64,000 nucleotides of DNA from Agelaius tricolor. Taxonomy: Eukaryota > Chordata > Aves > Passeriformes > Icteridae. Numbering within the stretch: position 1 is the first letter of the stretch; each line of letters opens with the position of its first letter. Shown here in pieces: positions 1-64,000 of this stretch. The position numbers and the translations under genes are program-made. The stretch spans positions 31,710,744-31,774,743 of the forward strand of contig JALJCS010000004.1 of NCBI GenBank assembly GCA_023055355.1. The letters run 5' to 3'. The notes beneath the pieces were generated by a model. It saw only the letters and a program-made list of their open reading frames with translations, was not told where the DNA came from and made no database searches.

Positions 1-1241
1 CTGCTTTGGCCACTAAAATGTCATAAAAAAACCATTCTCAATTATGTACAAATGTCTCCCTTGTGTACATGACGCTGCACTTAAAACATGATGCCAACTA
101 GACATATCATCCTTTTACAATAATGCATGTCATATTATCCTTTTACAATTAATGCATGTCTGTTAGCCAAAACAGATATGCATTAATTCAGAGGTATTAT
201 CTCTCTGGAGGGACAGCTCAAACCCAGCCAAATGTAAAACCTGAGGCTTAGTAATGGCATCATTGAATATGCTGAATCTTCTCTCATCTTGGGACTTCTC
301 AAACACAAGCATTTCTAAAACATGACCTCAGGAAGTTCATCTTACAACTTGTTTTCATCACCTTGCCTTGTGCACTATCCAATTTCTAAACTCAGTGAAA
401 AGCAGAAAGCAAGAAGTGGTCTTCAGTCTGCAGGTCCAACTATGTTCAAGAAGCAACTACAAATACATGGGCATTTTCCCAGTTCCCTATTACTTTAGAC
501 AACAGTGAATGGGCTGAGCAGCCTGTAGTTTTTTATAGCAGACTTCCATATTTCACCTATTAAAAAACATCCCATTCAATTTGAATTAATTTCAAGATGT
601 CTCATTCAAGCCAAACATGTGGCTTGGTTTATTCTAACATGACAACCAGACAGCTGCACCAAGAAACAGCTCAACTGGGATAAATGAAATAGATTGCTCT
701 ATTTCTATTATTTAGCCGAGAACCTGAGTGTTGTCAAAAGACATCATATTTTAATGCCATTAAAAATATGAACTCAATGCTGAAACTTTGTATTTTTTCC
801 TCAATGACTATATTTCTTTGTCTAACACAAAAACTGAACACTAAGATAGTACATTATAATAGCTGTTTTCTGATATAATAGTGCTTGGGAAGGAAAATTA
901 AAGATCATCTCAGTTAATCTGAGATATCAGAGATATAAACTGATTTTTTTTTCCCCTGAGGATACTACTCAAACCGTATTTACACCTGGGAAATCTCCAG
1001 TTCTATCTTCCCATCTCTTTCCAAAACCTGTGCTTCCAAGAGACATCTATATTATTTTTATATAACTAATAATGATAAGCTTTCTGTCATCAATAAGGCC
1101 TAAATGCTAAAAATAATATGCTACTACTACTTAAACCTAAGCAAAGAACTTGAACGTTGGCACATTCAAGCCCTAAAATTTCCAGTTCAGAAAAACCACA
1201 GAACACTACTGTCCTCTGAACTGTGGATGGTTATCTTAAAC

Positions 1242-1361
1242 TTTCCAAATTATAACTAGAAGAGTGCTTGGAAGAAACATCAAAGTCATTCTATGTAAAA
1301 GTTTCTAAATTATAACTAAGATAGTCCTTGGAAAAAACATTCAAACCACTCTGTGTAAAAT
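1242..1361. repeat. Two-copy 60-bp imperfect tandem duplication
   Basis: Positions 1242-1301 and 1302-1361 are the same 60-bp unit side by side (both contain AAATTATAACTA, AGT.CTTGGAA and TGTAAAA), differing at about 13 of 60 sites with no gaps. Length and lack of gaps point to an old local duplication. Confidence 0.85.
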
Positions 1362-2317
1362 CTGTAATTTATACATCCAGTTCTAGTAGATTGCCATTTT
1401 CACTTCAAGGAGATTAACGTATTAGCACAACTGGAGTTTTGGTACCCATTTGGCCTTCCACTTGAAAGGCATTTTTAAATCAAAAATCATGTTCTTTTAA
1501 TGTTTTCTTTACTTTATTTAAGCAGTTTTAACAGTAAAGGGAACTATTTCTTTTCCAGAAAAGTAGCTTATTGAAGTATTCTTACGAAATGACCAGAGTT
1601 GTACAGGTCACATAAACCCCCCGATTTTTCTCTGAATATTTTCCAATTTTTTTTATGATGTGAAGCCTCTAAAAACCACAGGAACAAAGTCCACTTGTAC
1701 ACACCTTCTCCCTGAACAGTGAATTTAGCTCCACAGCCACATTTCAGGTCCTGTGTCAAACAACACTTCTAACCTGCAAAGTGACTATAGCAAAGATGCT
1801 CATGGAACTGATCTTTCTTGTTGCTCACTTCAAATAAGTAAAATACATGCTTTTACACACCTAAGACACTAAGACACCCAAACACACTTTTGTTGGGTAT
1901 TGCAGACTCCTGAATTCTGATTACATATGCACAGCTTTAAAAGGGAATGAAGTGGTGGCACAGGTATAACTACAGCAAGGAAAATACAGACTACCTTTTG
2001 TTTTTTATCTGACTATGCAAGACTTGAAATATTGATAAAAAGACAAATAGCTCTGACTGCCAAACTTGCTTTTCACATTTTTCTTTTACAGAGAAACAGT
2101 TTACAAAAAATTAAAACCATTTTTTGTATTAACAATTTAAATTATTTCTTAGCTATTAATATTTAACTACAATCTTACTGTCTTACTATTTTCAAACCCT
2201 GGCTTTCAAAGCGTGTAGTTTTGCCTCTTAAAATTTTTACTACCAATTCCTTACTTTCCCTGAAAAACTTCCACGTAAATTAATACGAAAAACACATTCA
2301 GCCCACACAGCTTCACA

Positions 2318-3230
2318 AACGACTTGGATGCAGGACTTGAAGGGACACTAAGCAAGTTCACAGACAATAAAAAAACTGGGAGGAGCTAGTGACTCCCTCA
2401 AAAGTAGGGAGGGACTGCAGAGACACCTTGACAAATGAGAGGACTGGGAAATTACCAACCTTATGACATTCAAAAAGGTTGAGAACCAGATTCTGCTTCT
2501 GGGATGGGGCAGCCCTGGGATGTGCAGACAGACTGGGGAATGAGATGCTGGAAAGCAGTGCCACAGAGAGGGACCAGTGGGTCCTGGTCGATGGCAAGTT
2601 GAACATGGTCAGCAGTGCCCTGGCAGCCAGGAGGGCCACCCGTGTCCTGGGGGCATCAGGCCCAGCATGGCCAGCTGGGCAAGGGAGGGGATTGTCCTGC
2701 TGTGCTCTGCACTGGGGCAGCCTCACCTCAAGTGCTGGGTTCTGGGTGCCACAGTGTAAGAGAGATACAAAACTATTGGGGAGTGTCCAAAGGAGGGCCA
2801 CAAAGATGGTGAAGGGCCTTGAGGGGAACCCTTATGAAGAGCAGCTGAGGTCTCCTGTTTTCTTCAGTCTGGAGAAGAGTGGGGGGAGACCTCATTGCAG
2901 TCAAGCACCTTGTGAGGAAAAGAGGAGGGGCAGGCACTGATCTCTCCTGCGGTGACCAGTGACAGGACCGGAGGTAATGGCCTGAAGTTGTGTCAGAGAT
3001 GGTTTAGGCTGGATATCAGGATAAGGTTCTTTACCCAGAGAGTCATGGAGCACTGGAACAGGCTCCCCAGAGAAGCTGTAACAGCATGAAGCCAGACAGA
3101 ATTCAGTAAATGTTTGGACAATGCTCTCAGACACATGGTGTGATTCTTGGCATGTCCTGTGCAGGCCCAGGAGCTGGAATTGACCTTTGTGGGCCCCTAT
3201 CAGCTCAGTATGTTCTGTGATTCTGTCAAA
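2318..3230 (+). mobile_element. CR1 LINE, 5'-truncated 3' fragment
   Basis: The text follows the CR1 ORF2 tail and 3' UTR on the plus strand: GACTTGGATGCAGGACTTGA at the start, GGAGGGCCACAAAGATGGTG, then GGCCCAGGAGCTGGAATTGA and the terminal TTCTGTGATTCTGTC octamers. It is broken by many stops and frameshifts. CR1 is the dominant LINE of birds. Open frames on both strands inside it are remnants or shadows. Confidence 0.9.
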
Positions 3231-4478
3231 ACTGTCTTTACTCTTGGCTCCTCAACTTTTTTTACATTAAATAGCCTTCAAATTTAATACTACAAGTTGA
3301 AAAAAACAGATACAAATTCATCAGCTACTTTCAACCAAGTTCTTTTCTTCTGGGTCTGAAGGAGAAATCAGAAGCTCTTTTCTAGAAGCAAATCCACCTT
3401 CACAAAACTCAGGGTATGTTCAGTCAATAATTCAAATGAAATTATTTCTTTTGAGTTTTGGATCAAATGGCCATCTCTTGGTTTGTGTCATGTAAATCTC
3501 CTTACACTCAAATCACTGATGGAAAAGTTTAAAAAGACAGGTGTCTGTAAGCACTCCTCTTCTGTGCAACCTGGCTTTAGTGATTTCAGTTCTGAGTAAC
3601 ACTTAATGAAGCCCAGCATCAGAACACTAAACTGGCAAATCAGCAAGAGCAAAAGAAGAGCCATACGGGGGAATATGACCTTTTCCAACAGTGTACATGA
3701 ACAACTTACACAAAAAGGGCCCCTGCATGCTTGTGTAACAGCAAATTTTTAGAGTTGAATTCATAAGCAGAAGACAATGAGGAAATAAAACCTGTACTGA
3801 GTACACAGGTTTTGCGCTGGTCCTATCAGCAGTTGTTTCTGCGGATACCACCAGATAGACATCCATTTATGCACAGGAGTGTCTGTCTTGTTTCATCTTG
3901 CAGAAGAAAGCCACCTCTGTAGAATTAGAGGGCATGGTGCTTTACCTTCAGTATTTAAGTATTGCCCTGTACTGGTGTCAGTGGAGCCCAGACATCTTCT
4001 AGCAATCCTCAGACTGTACAAACACTAAAAGGCAAGAGCTATGCCTACAAAGGCATTTCAGTAATTATTCCATCAGTGCTGAAGTAGCATAAACAAAAAG
4101 GGAAGTACTAATAAAAAGAAGCGGCTCACATTTGAACCACTAGCTCTATTTTGGTAGCTGTTCCAACAGTTGTAGCAGTAGAGATGCAGCTAATTGGATT
4201 CCCGATAAAACCATCAACAATACCTCAGTTAACTCACCAAGAAAACAGCACTGTTAGTCTACTAATTTACTACCTTGCTAAGTTCCTGTAGTTGTCCTTG
4301 CCAATATCAAAGTCCATAAGTAAGACAAAATCTTGAATAGTAATAGTATGCTGTAGAATTAGCAAGCCAAACTGTGACTGACACTTTTGAACTATAAATT
4401 TCTCAGGTTGTGTCAAACTCTTCCTCTAGATTGTCACTATTTCACTGACAGCAAGCAATCTCTGAAGACTCTGTGTCA

Positions 4479-57040
<52,562 letters not shown>

Positions 57041-58204
57041 CTGTGAAAACAAAATAAGTATTTAGAGAGAGATAGTATATAAATCCACTCTAAAAATATG
57101 AATGACTAACTCAAAATCTAAACAAATACATGGAGAGGAAAAACTTCTTTCAGCAGTCATTCAAAATAAATAAAACCCAGGAACCTCTGCCCTGAAATTA
57201 CACATTTAGGAAACCATAGAACATTATTAGACTGCTTGTCCCTTGTTTCCTTTTTGCCTTTTTTCCCCTTATGAACTGTTTGGCAATGGCAGGGAGGCAA
57301 ACTGTCCAAATACAAACACATAACCTGTATTGGCCTCATATTACCAAGCAGTGTAACACACACTAACTTATGAAAGTAGAGCCTGTGGCTTAACTTGAGT
57401 TATTTTTAGCCCAAACTTTGGCCTTTCAGTCACTGCTTTACTGGAATGTCTCAACATTGTTTCTCTTCAAAAACAAGGGTGACACTGCAGGAAGTAACAA
57501 AAACAAGGATAGGCAGTCAAGGAAGGGAAAACAATACTTGTGCTCCCTACAGCGCCTGTCCCCTCATACACTCCTCTAAAACTAGAGCTCCCATGGTACT
57601 TCAGACACAGAACAGTTCCAAGTGCTCTCCTTAGAGAGTGTAGAAAAGATAGCCTGGAGTCTAAAAAACATGCTGAAGGCATTCTGGGCACTGAAAAAGG
57701 CTCCATAATAAAAACTGAAGAGTTCTGAAAGTGAAAACAAGGGAAAAGTAACATTGGAAGAAAGATGTTCCCAAGAAACAATGAAGTTTTCCATGAAAGC
57801 AAAACTTTTATCATATTCCTAACTATGGAAAGGATTAGGCTAATTCACTTCTAACACAGCTCTGTAAGGTTTTGTGTTTGGAAGGAAGAGACTGGCATCA
57901 CTTACCTTCTCTCTACAGAAATATACGCCTCTGTCCCACTCTAACATATGCATGCATGCACACTAAATGCTGCTCTTGCAAACACTGCCAATGGAGACCT
58001 CGTGGTCTGTTTTATCTAAATGTACATCTCTTTATTGAGACTTCTTTTTAAAAAGAGACTAAAGATAACTTATTCCAGGGGAAAATGTAGGGAATTAATT
58101 AAACCAATGTGCAGGAAGCTACATCAGCTTATAGAAAAGAAGTGTCACATTTCTTATTTTTGAGTAGCTTGTTGCACATGACTAAATTTCAACAGAACTA
58201 AACA

Positions 58205-58228
58205 AAAGGGTGACAAAGGTCACCCTTT
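58205..58228. repeat. Perfect inverted repeat, 10-bp arms, 4-nt loop
   Basis: AAAGGGTGAC, loop AAAG, GTCACCCTTT. Confidence 0.9.
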
Positions 58229-60119
58229 CTACAAAAGAAAAACTAATTCTAAATTTCAATTTTCATAAACCCTTCACATAAAATTTCTACTTTCAATTGC
58301 AATCATCAGATTTGACTGAAAACACCTTTAAACACACAGAATTTTTTGTTGTTGTTCAGCATTTCTCAAGGATTTCACCATCATTTTTTCTTATCAGAAG
58401 TTTGGGTTAAAAGGAGGAAAGTTATAGAAAAGGAAAAATAAAATAGATTTTTCATGTTTCACCAAATCACTTAATTATCATGACAGTATAAAAATGTTTG
58501 TGAAAAGAAACTGTATCAGAAAAATACATACTACTCAAGAAGCTATTTTTAAATACAAGAACTTGGGATATGGTGTAGAAATGTAGGCACAGATGACTGA
58601 CACATTAAAAATAGTTCCACTTTGCGAACCAAGTAAATCCTAGTGCCCTTTTCTGAGGCATGAAGATCCCTCCCTCTCTCTTCATCCCTTCTTACAAAGA
58701 CAGCCAGTGCAGAAGAGAACTCTCGCTTCACATTCTGTCTGCATGAGCTGACTATTACAGAAACCAAAACACCTATAAAGCTGGACGCATTCTTATTTTG
58801 TCATGGTATGTGCTGGCTGCCATGGTATCTTTATGGCTACCAAGAGGAGGAGACTTGCTGGTAACTTGATCTGATCTCCAGAACAGAAGTCTCTAGCTGT
58901 ACATTTGTGGCATATGTAACTGCAGGGATGGGTTTCACTGCACTAATAGGTGGCAACCATGAAACCTCTGGGAATGCAAACAGCTTGGGTGGGAGTAAGA
59001 AGGCACACAGCATGCATACATCAGAAGTACCAGCATAAAGAGCACGGGGAAAGGAGTTGGCAGTTAAAAAAGAGCCACAGAGAAAAGAAAAGCGAGTATG
59101 TGGCCTTTGACAAAGGAAATTTTTTTTTAAATCAATCAAGAACAGAGAGGTAGTAACATGACTATGGAAGAAAACTTTTATTCAAGGCATGCTTCTGTGG
59201 AGATCATTGATCAAAATAACAGATTTTTGTAAAAAAAGTATTATTAAAAAAATACAGACACGAAAACAAGTGTAGCAAATTGAAATGTTTCAAGTCTAAT
59301 GGAAGGGAGACTAGACATATAGCAAGAAAGGGGTTTGCATCTATGTATTTACTTATGTGGTGAAAAAACTGAAAACTAAATTCATTAGAACACATAAATC
59401 AGCTTTTTACTAGCAAAAATACAAAAGATGAAGACGGCATGAACTTCTGTGAAGTCAAAAGTAGTTGTAATGATTGCATAATTGCTAATGTATGCAGAGA
59501 CTGGCACATCCAAGAATGTACTTCATATAAAAGAACCTCTACTGGGTATGAAAAAACCATATACAATAGGGAACACAATTCAGCAGAGGACAGCAGTGAC
59601 CTACAAGAACTGAGGAACAGTTATTTTTGGTAACTTTTCTAAATCACTGTATAGTTACAGAGCTAGAGGACAACTCTAAATCTATGCAACAGGTTAAAAA
59701 TTACAGAGGGTATCTAAACACAATGTAATTTCTGTAAATTCTTCAGTCCTCTCTAAGTTATTAAAGCTATGTTCCACAAAAACGTTGTTGGGATAAGTAA
59801 CTTGTATTACCAATAAAGCACTACTATCACAATGGGGTACTCTTTTTATGACAGAACAGAAGGGAAACAGGAAGTTGAGACATATTCAACTTAGAGTAGA
59901 AATTATGGTTTTGATTGGTCCCCATAAGTAAGGAAATAAGTACTGAACAGGCCAAATAAACAATGCTTAAAGAAAAAGAATGAGGGATGAACTTCAACTG
60001 TAGGCTAACTACAAGCCTATAGACTTGGCAGACTTACATAATGTCTAATGCATAAGGAAAATTTTGCCTACAGTGCTTTTACTCTGAATTTAGCAGCTAA
60101 GGTCTTTTCACAGATGCAT

Positions 60120-60150
60120 CACAGTTTGACCTATTTTCAGGTAAACTGTG
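60120..60150. repeat. Hairpin, 12 bp with one bulge
   Basis: CACAGTTT pairs with AAACTGTG and, after one bulged G, ACCT pairs with AGGT around the loop ATTTTC. A T16 run follows at 60174-60189. Confidence 0.8.
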
Positions 60151-61054
60151 ACATTACAGTGTCTGGGTTTTTGTTTTTTTTTTTTTTTTGTTTTAATCCA
60201 CCTTATTAAAAAAAACATCAAGCAAAAAAAACCTCTAGCCTTGAAATCAAAGACTGAGTACTGAGACTAGTTTTCTTGTAGACCATACAGCTTCTAAAAC
60301 AACAGAATTACAGTGGGCAAACAGCAATGTGTTGTCATGTAACTGCCACATAACTACACAGCATAACTGAATGCATCCCTGATGGACATCCAGCCTGACT
60401 GTATCTCTTGCAGCAGGAATTAGTAATTTTTGGCCACCAATTCTATTAATCTCTAAAAAAATCACAAAATCACCATTTTACATTAAATTCTCTGTTGATT
60501 TTTCAAGGTTGGCAATACTTCCTTTCTTTTCTACTAATGTAGACATGAACAACAACAATAACAAAAAGCAGGAAACATGCCTACTGAATTTGCATGTTGT
60601 TACTTCCAGGACCACGACAGAAATACTTCAATTTCATTGTCTAATCTATTACCCAATAATATCTGAAATGGGAAACCATTTGCCTTCTGTTTTAATGGAA
60701 CATTTGAATGAACAACTAACATATTTAGTAAAAACTACTGTATTTCTGAAGAATTTTTTCTCTCCCTCAAATTTTATCTCACTCACCAAAACCAGTAATA
60801 TTCCCCATGACATCATTCTAATTATTCCAGTCAGCAGTCATTTACAGTATATCCCATTACAAATTCACAAAAGAAGTGATTATGCATCAGGTTACAATTA
60901 AATGGAAGAGAAAATAAACCAAGAGCTCATAGTACTCCATCCATCCCTCAAGTGAGCATTCAACTTAACAAGCTACAATGTTGTCATAACATCAGAGGTT
61001 AAGCAGCTAAAACTGTGTGGTCCAGCTAGCATATAAGAAGATAACAGAAGGCTG

Positions 61055-62125
61055 TATCATAGCATCATAGTATGGCTTGAGATGGAAGGAACCTCAAAGA
61101 TCAAGTTCCAAACCCCTTACAGTGGCAGTCTCTAGACCAGGTTGCTCAGAGTCCCATCCAAACTCACCTTGAACACTTCCAGTGAAGGGACATCAACAGC
61201 TACTGCAGGCAACCTGTTCTAATGCCTCACTATGTTCACAAGAAGGAATTTCTTCCTAGTAGCTAATCTAAACCTCCTGTCTTTCAGTTGGAAACCATTC
61301 CCCCTTTCACCTGTCCTTGTAAAAAGTCTTTCTACATCTTTCTTGCAGGCTCCCTTCAGGTACTGGAAGGCTGCAATGAGGTCATTTCAAAGCCTTCTCT
61401 TCTCTAGGCTGAACAAACCCAATCCTCTCAGCCTTTCCTAGCAGAAGAGGCGCTCCATCCCTCTATCAGCTTAGTGGCCTCCTCTGGACTCACTCCAACA
61501 GGTCCATGTCATTCCTGTGCTGGGACCCCAGAGCTGATGCAGCACTGCTGGCCACACTGCTTTGGATGCAGCCCAGGACATGTGGCTTTCTGGGCTGGAC
61601 ATGACCATGGCTTGGTCATGTCCAGCCTCTCATCTACCAGCACCCTCCAGCCCTTCTCAGCAGGGTTGCTCTCCATCTTTTCATCCTCAGCCTGGGCTGC
61701 TATGAGGAGCTGCCCCAACCCAGGTGCAGCACCTTGCAGCACCTTGTTAGAACACTTAAGATTCCCATGGACCCACTTCTCAAGCTTGTCCAGGTCTCTC
61801 TACATGGCATCCCATCCTTCAGCCATCGTCTGCACCACTCAGGCTGGTATCAGTCTGCTGCAAACCTGCTCAGTCCCCTTGCCTATGTCATTAATGAAGA
61901 CATTAAGTAACACTGGTCCCAATACAGACCCCTGAGGGACACCACTTGGCACTGGTGTCCATCAGGACTCTGGGCCACTGACCACTACCCTCCAGGTGTG
62001 ACTGTCCAACCACTTTCTTATCCAACAGTCCACTCATCAAAACCATCTCTCTCCAATCTAGAAAGGAATGTTGTGGGGGACTGTGTCAAAGGCTTTATCA
62101 ATTCAGACTAAAACCAGGTAACCTC
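61055..62125 (-). mobile_element. CR1 LINE fragment, the longest in the window
   Basis: Reverse-sense CR1: the 3' end CATAGCATCATAGTATGG near 61060, then ACCAGGTTGCTCAGAGTCCC, GAACACTTCCAGTGAAGGGA, and upstream ORF2 text such as CAGACCCCTGAGGGACACCA and AATGTTGTGGGGGACTGTGT. It contains a perfect inverted repeat at 61596-61624. The 5' end is unclear, between about 62120 and 62300. Confidence 0.9.
61596..61624. repeat. Perfect inverted repeat, 12-bp arms, 5-nt loop, inside CR1
   Basis: TGGACATGACCA, loop TGGCT, TGGTCATGTCCA. Confidence 0.95.
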
Positions 62126-64000
62126 GCTCTTCCCCAGAGGAGCTTCTATGTGGATGCAGAAGAAAAGTAAGACTAGGGCAAGGAAGGTAGCAATGCTTTC
62201 TTTTAATATCCTTCAGTTTAACATCCTTCCAAGTATTACTTTCACCAGTTTCTCTGAGGCTGTTACAGTTTGTCCATTTAGCAGTATCCCAGACAGACTT
62301 CTTGAGTACTCCTTCTTAAACACAGTTGTGATGCATCCAAGATACACTTTAGTAAAATCTGGACCTATATTTTGCTGGAAATTTGGTCGACAGTCTTAAG
62401 AAACCAGCAAGAAATGCAGTTAATTTATTGCTTCTGTGAAAACTGTGTTATGTAAACTAATAGTAAATTTTCCCGTGGAAAGGTCTTCTGGTTACTAAGT
62501 GAATATACAATCTTTAATTTTCATAACAACAGTTCTTAAGTAAACATGCTTTAGGAATTATTATTTATTAATATAAATTTGTTTCAATCAGTTTTAGGTA
62601 TTGCTTGATCTTTTGGATTTTTTAAAGCTTTTTGCATGATATTATCATTTGTAAGCTAGTCAAACATGTAACACAGTTGTTTCACTTAAGCATGTGAATT
62701 TTAAAAGGAAGAGTTAAATGCCAGTGCATACATGAGTATCCCACAGAGCAACTGCGAAACTGGGACACTTCTGGTGCAATCCCCCATTTTTACTGCATTT
62801 CATTAAAAAACAGTGTTATGATATAGTATGGCTTGCAAGTCAGCATATTTTATTTAAGCAAAAAGAAAATGTTTATTTGGTCCAGCTACAGGTGGCTGAC
62901 CAGTTTTTTAATTTCATGAACAGCACTCCAGTAAGATTTGCAAAATAATCCAGAGGCACCCTTCAATAGCATTTCTTATATCTTCCAACAGTTATCCCAA
63001 TACACTATTTCTGGAGTTGCACAGAAAAACAGACCTAAAACCTCATATAGACTGAAAATTAAGTAAGATTTTATTTCATTTTTTTCATTTTTTTCACCTG
63101 TATCAAGTCAACAGACCCATTTTCTAGGTTAATCACACACATGTGAAGGCATACTGGAACCTCAGAAGTAGAAATGTAAAAGACAACAGCAAGCTTGCTG
63201 CTAGTAAAAAATAAAGACTTGTGAAATTACAGTCTTTATTCCATTATCAGAACCAAGGTATAGAAAAGGTAATTTACTGTAACTATACTGAATGATCATC
63301 TTTGAATAGGCTATCCAGACTCTTTGTGGCACATTTTACAAAATATTTCAATGCCACCTCAATGGGAGACTTTCTGCTCTGGCTCACAGAACCTTATGAG
63401 ATGCTCTCTGAAGTCCCTGAAGAAATGTTGTGGGATGACATTTGTTGGTTTGTTTCTAACTATACCATAGGATTGACTGCCTGATATAACAGTATAACAG
63501 GATATATCAATTACAAACAATGTGTGAAGTATTCAGCTGATCTATGAAAAATTCCTGGGGCCACCTTCTTCTACAGGTACAAGAAAAATTGAAAGGAATG
63601 AAGTGAGAACCCTGGCTATGAAGTCTGGTGACAGAGTTCTGAAAAGCTGGGCTGTAACTGACTCAACAAACAAAAAAATGCCAACTGCAAATGTCTAATC
63701 TGGCTAACAGCTAAATCAGACACATCAAGATTCAAACGCAAATGTTATAGTTACTGCACATACTGACCTCTCAGAGATTACAGCAGGTCAGTGCAAATGG
63801 AAAGCTGGATCACAGCCTCCTTCACGTCATCTAGTCTTTATGTTATTACAATATTTTTAGTTCTTCATGTAAAATATGGTGATGTCATGTCCCTACTGAT
63901 TGGATATTCTTTTAATGAATGAAACTGATCTATATGTGAGAGTGTCAAAATGAAGATGTAATTTCAAGAGGAAAATTAAAACATGTTTCTATCACTTTAA

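Larger units (their letters stand above)
57041..64000 (-). other. SMARCA2 intron (partial) before exon w1
   Basis: At least 7 kb. No match to the expected GC-rich, proline-rich first coding exon is visible. It holds two short hairpins (58205-58228, 60120-60150), a T16 run (60174-60189) and a CR1 copy (61055-62125). Confidence 0.75.

Noticed and set aside
2479..2940. 153-codon plus-strand open frame
   Set aside because: Remnant of CR1 in mixed frames, not a host gene.
57900..57960. Strong minus-strand donor-like AGAAG|GTAAGTGAT in the intron before exon w1
   Set aside because: No convincing acceptor or conserved SMARCA2 text upstream of it, and the w1 frame does not require an exon here; treated as a decoy site.
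61474..61935. 153-codon plus-strand open frame
   Set aside because: Lies inside a minus-sense CR1 copy and reads it backwards.

Overview
The window is a 64 kb piece of a vertebrate, almost certainly avian, genome. It lies almost entirely inside one gene, SMARCA2 (BRM, the ATPase of the SWI/SNF or BAF chromatin-remodelling complex), transcribed from the minus strand. The avian call rests on many CR1 retrotransposon 3' fragments and on an LTR fragment of the type I recognise from bird ERVL elements. The DNA is AT-rich, with large introns and few CpGs. SMARCA2 is Z-linked in birds (human 9p24), so a sex-chromosome origin is likely but cannot be proven from this sequence.

Twenty-five coding exons can be placed to the base, from 57040 down to 4650. 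They join without any frame break into 3,525 nt (1,175 codons). Both gene ends lie outside: the first coding exon is beyond 64000 and the exons after the helicase (SnAC, AT-hook, bromodomain) are below position 1. Residue numbers in the entries count from the first codon of the exon at 57040.

Reading along the gene: 57.0-44.4 kb encodes the proline/glutamine-rich N-terminus with the QLQ domain; 39.5-33.1 kb the HSA region and basic stretch; 29.5-26.1 kb the BRK domain and an acidic linker; 25.8-8.1 kb the complete two-lobed Snf2 ATPase with motifs I to VI; 4.7 kb the start of the post-helicase acidic segment. The ATPase core looks fully intact.

The introns hold at least six CR1 pieces in both orientations, one ERVL-like LTR fragment, microsatellites and several short perfect inverted repeats. 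No other functional gene, tRNA, rRNA or CRISPR array is seen. The points most worth a second look are: an N-terminal exon (46.2 kb) that matches a segment of the paralogue SMARCA4 but is missing from canonical human SMARCA2; a GC-AG intron at 33065; a 66-bp inverted repeat at 51.1/52.5 kb identical apart from a 3-nt indel and linked to possible remnants of an unidentified coding sequence; and a perfect 24-bp palindrome in a 219-bp intron.
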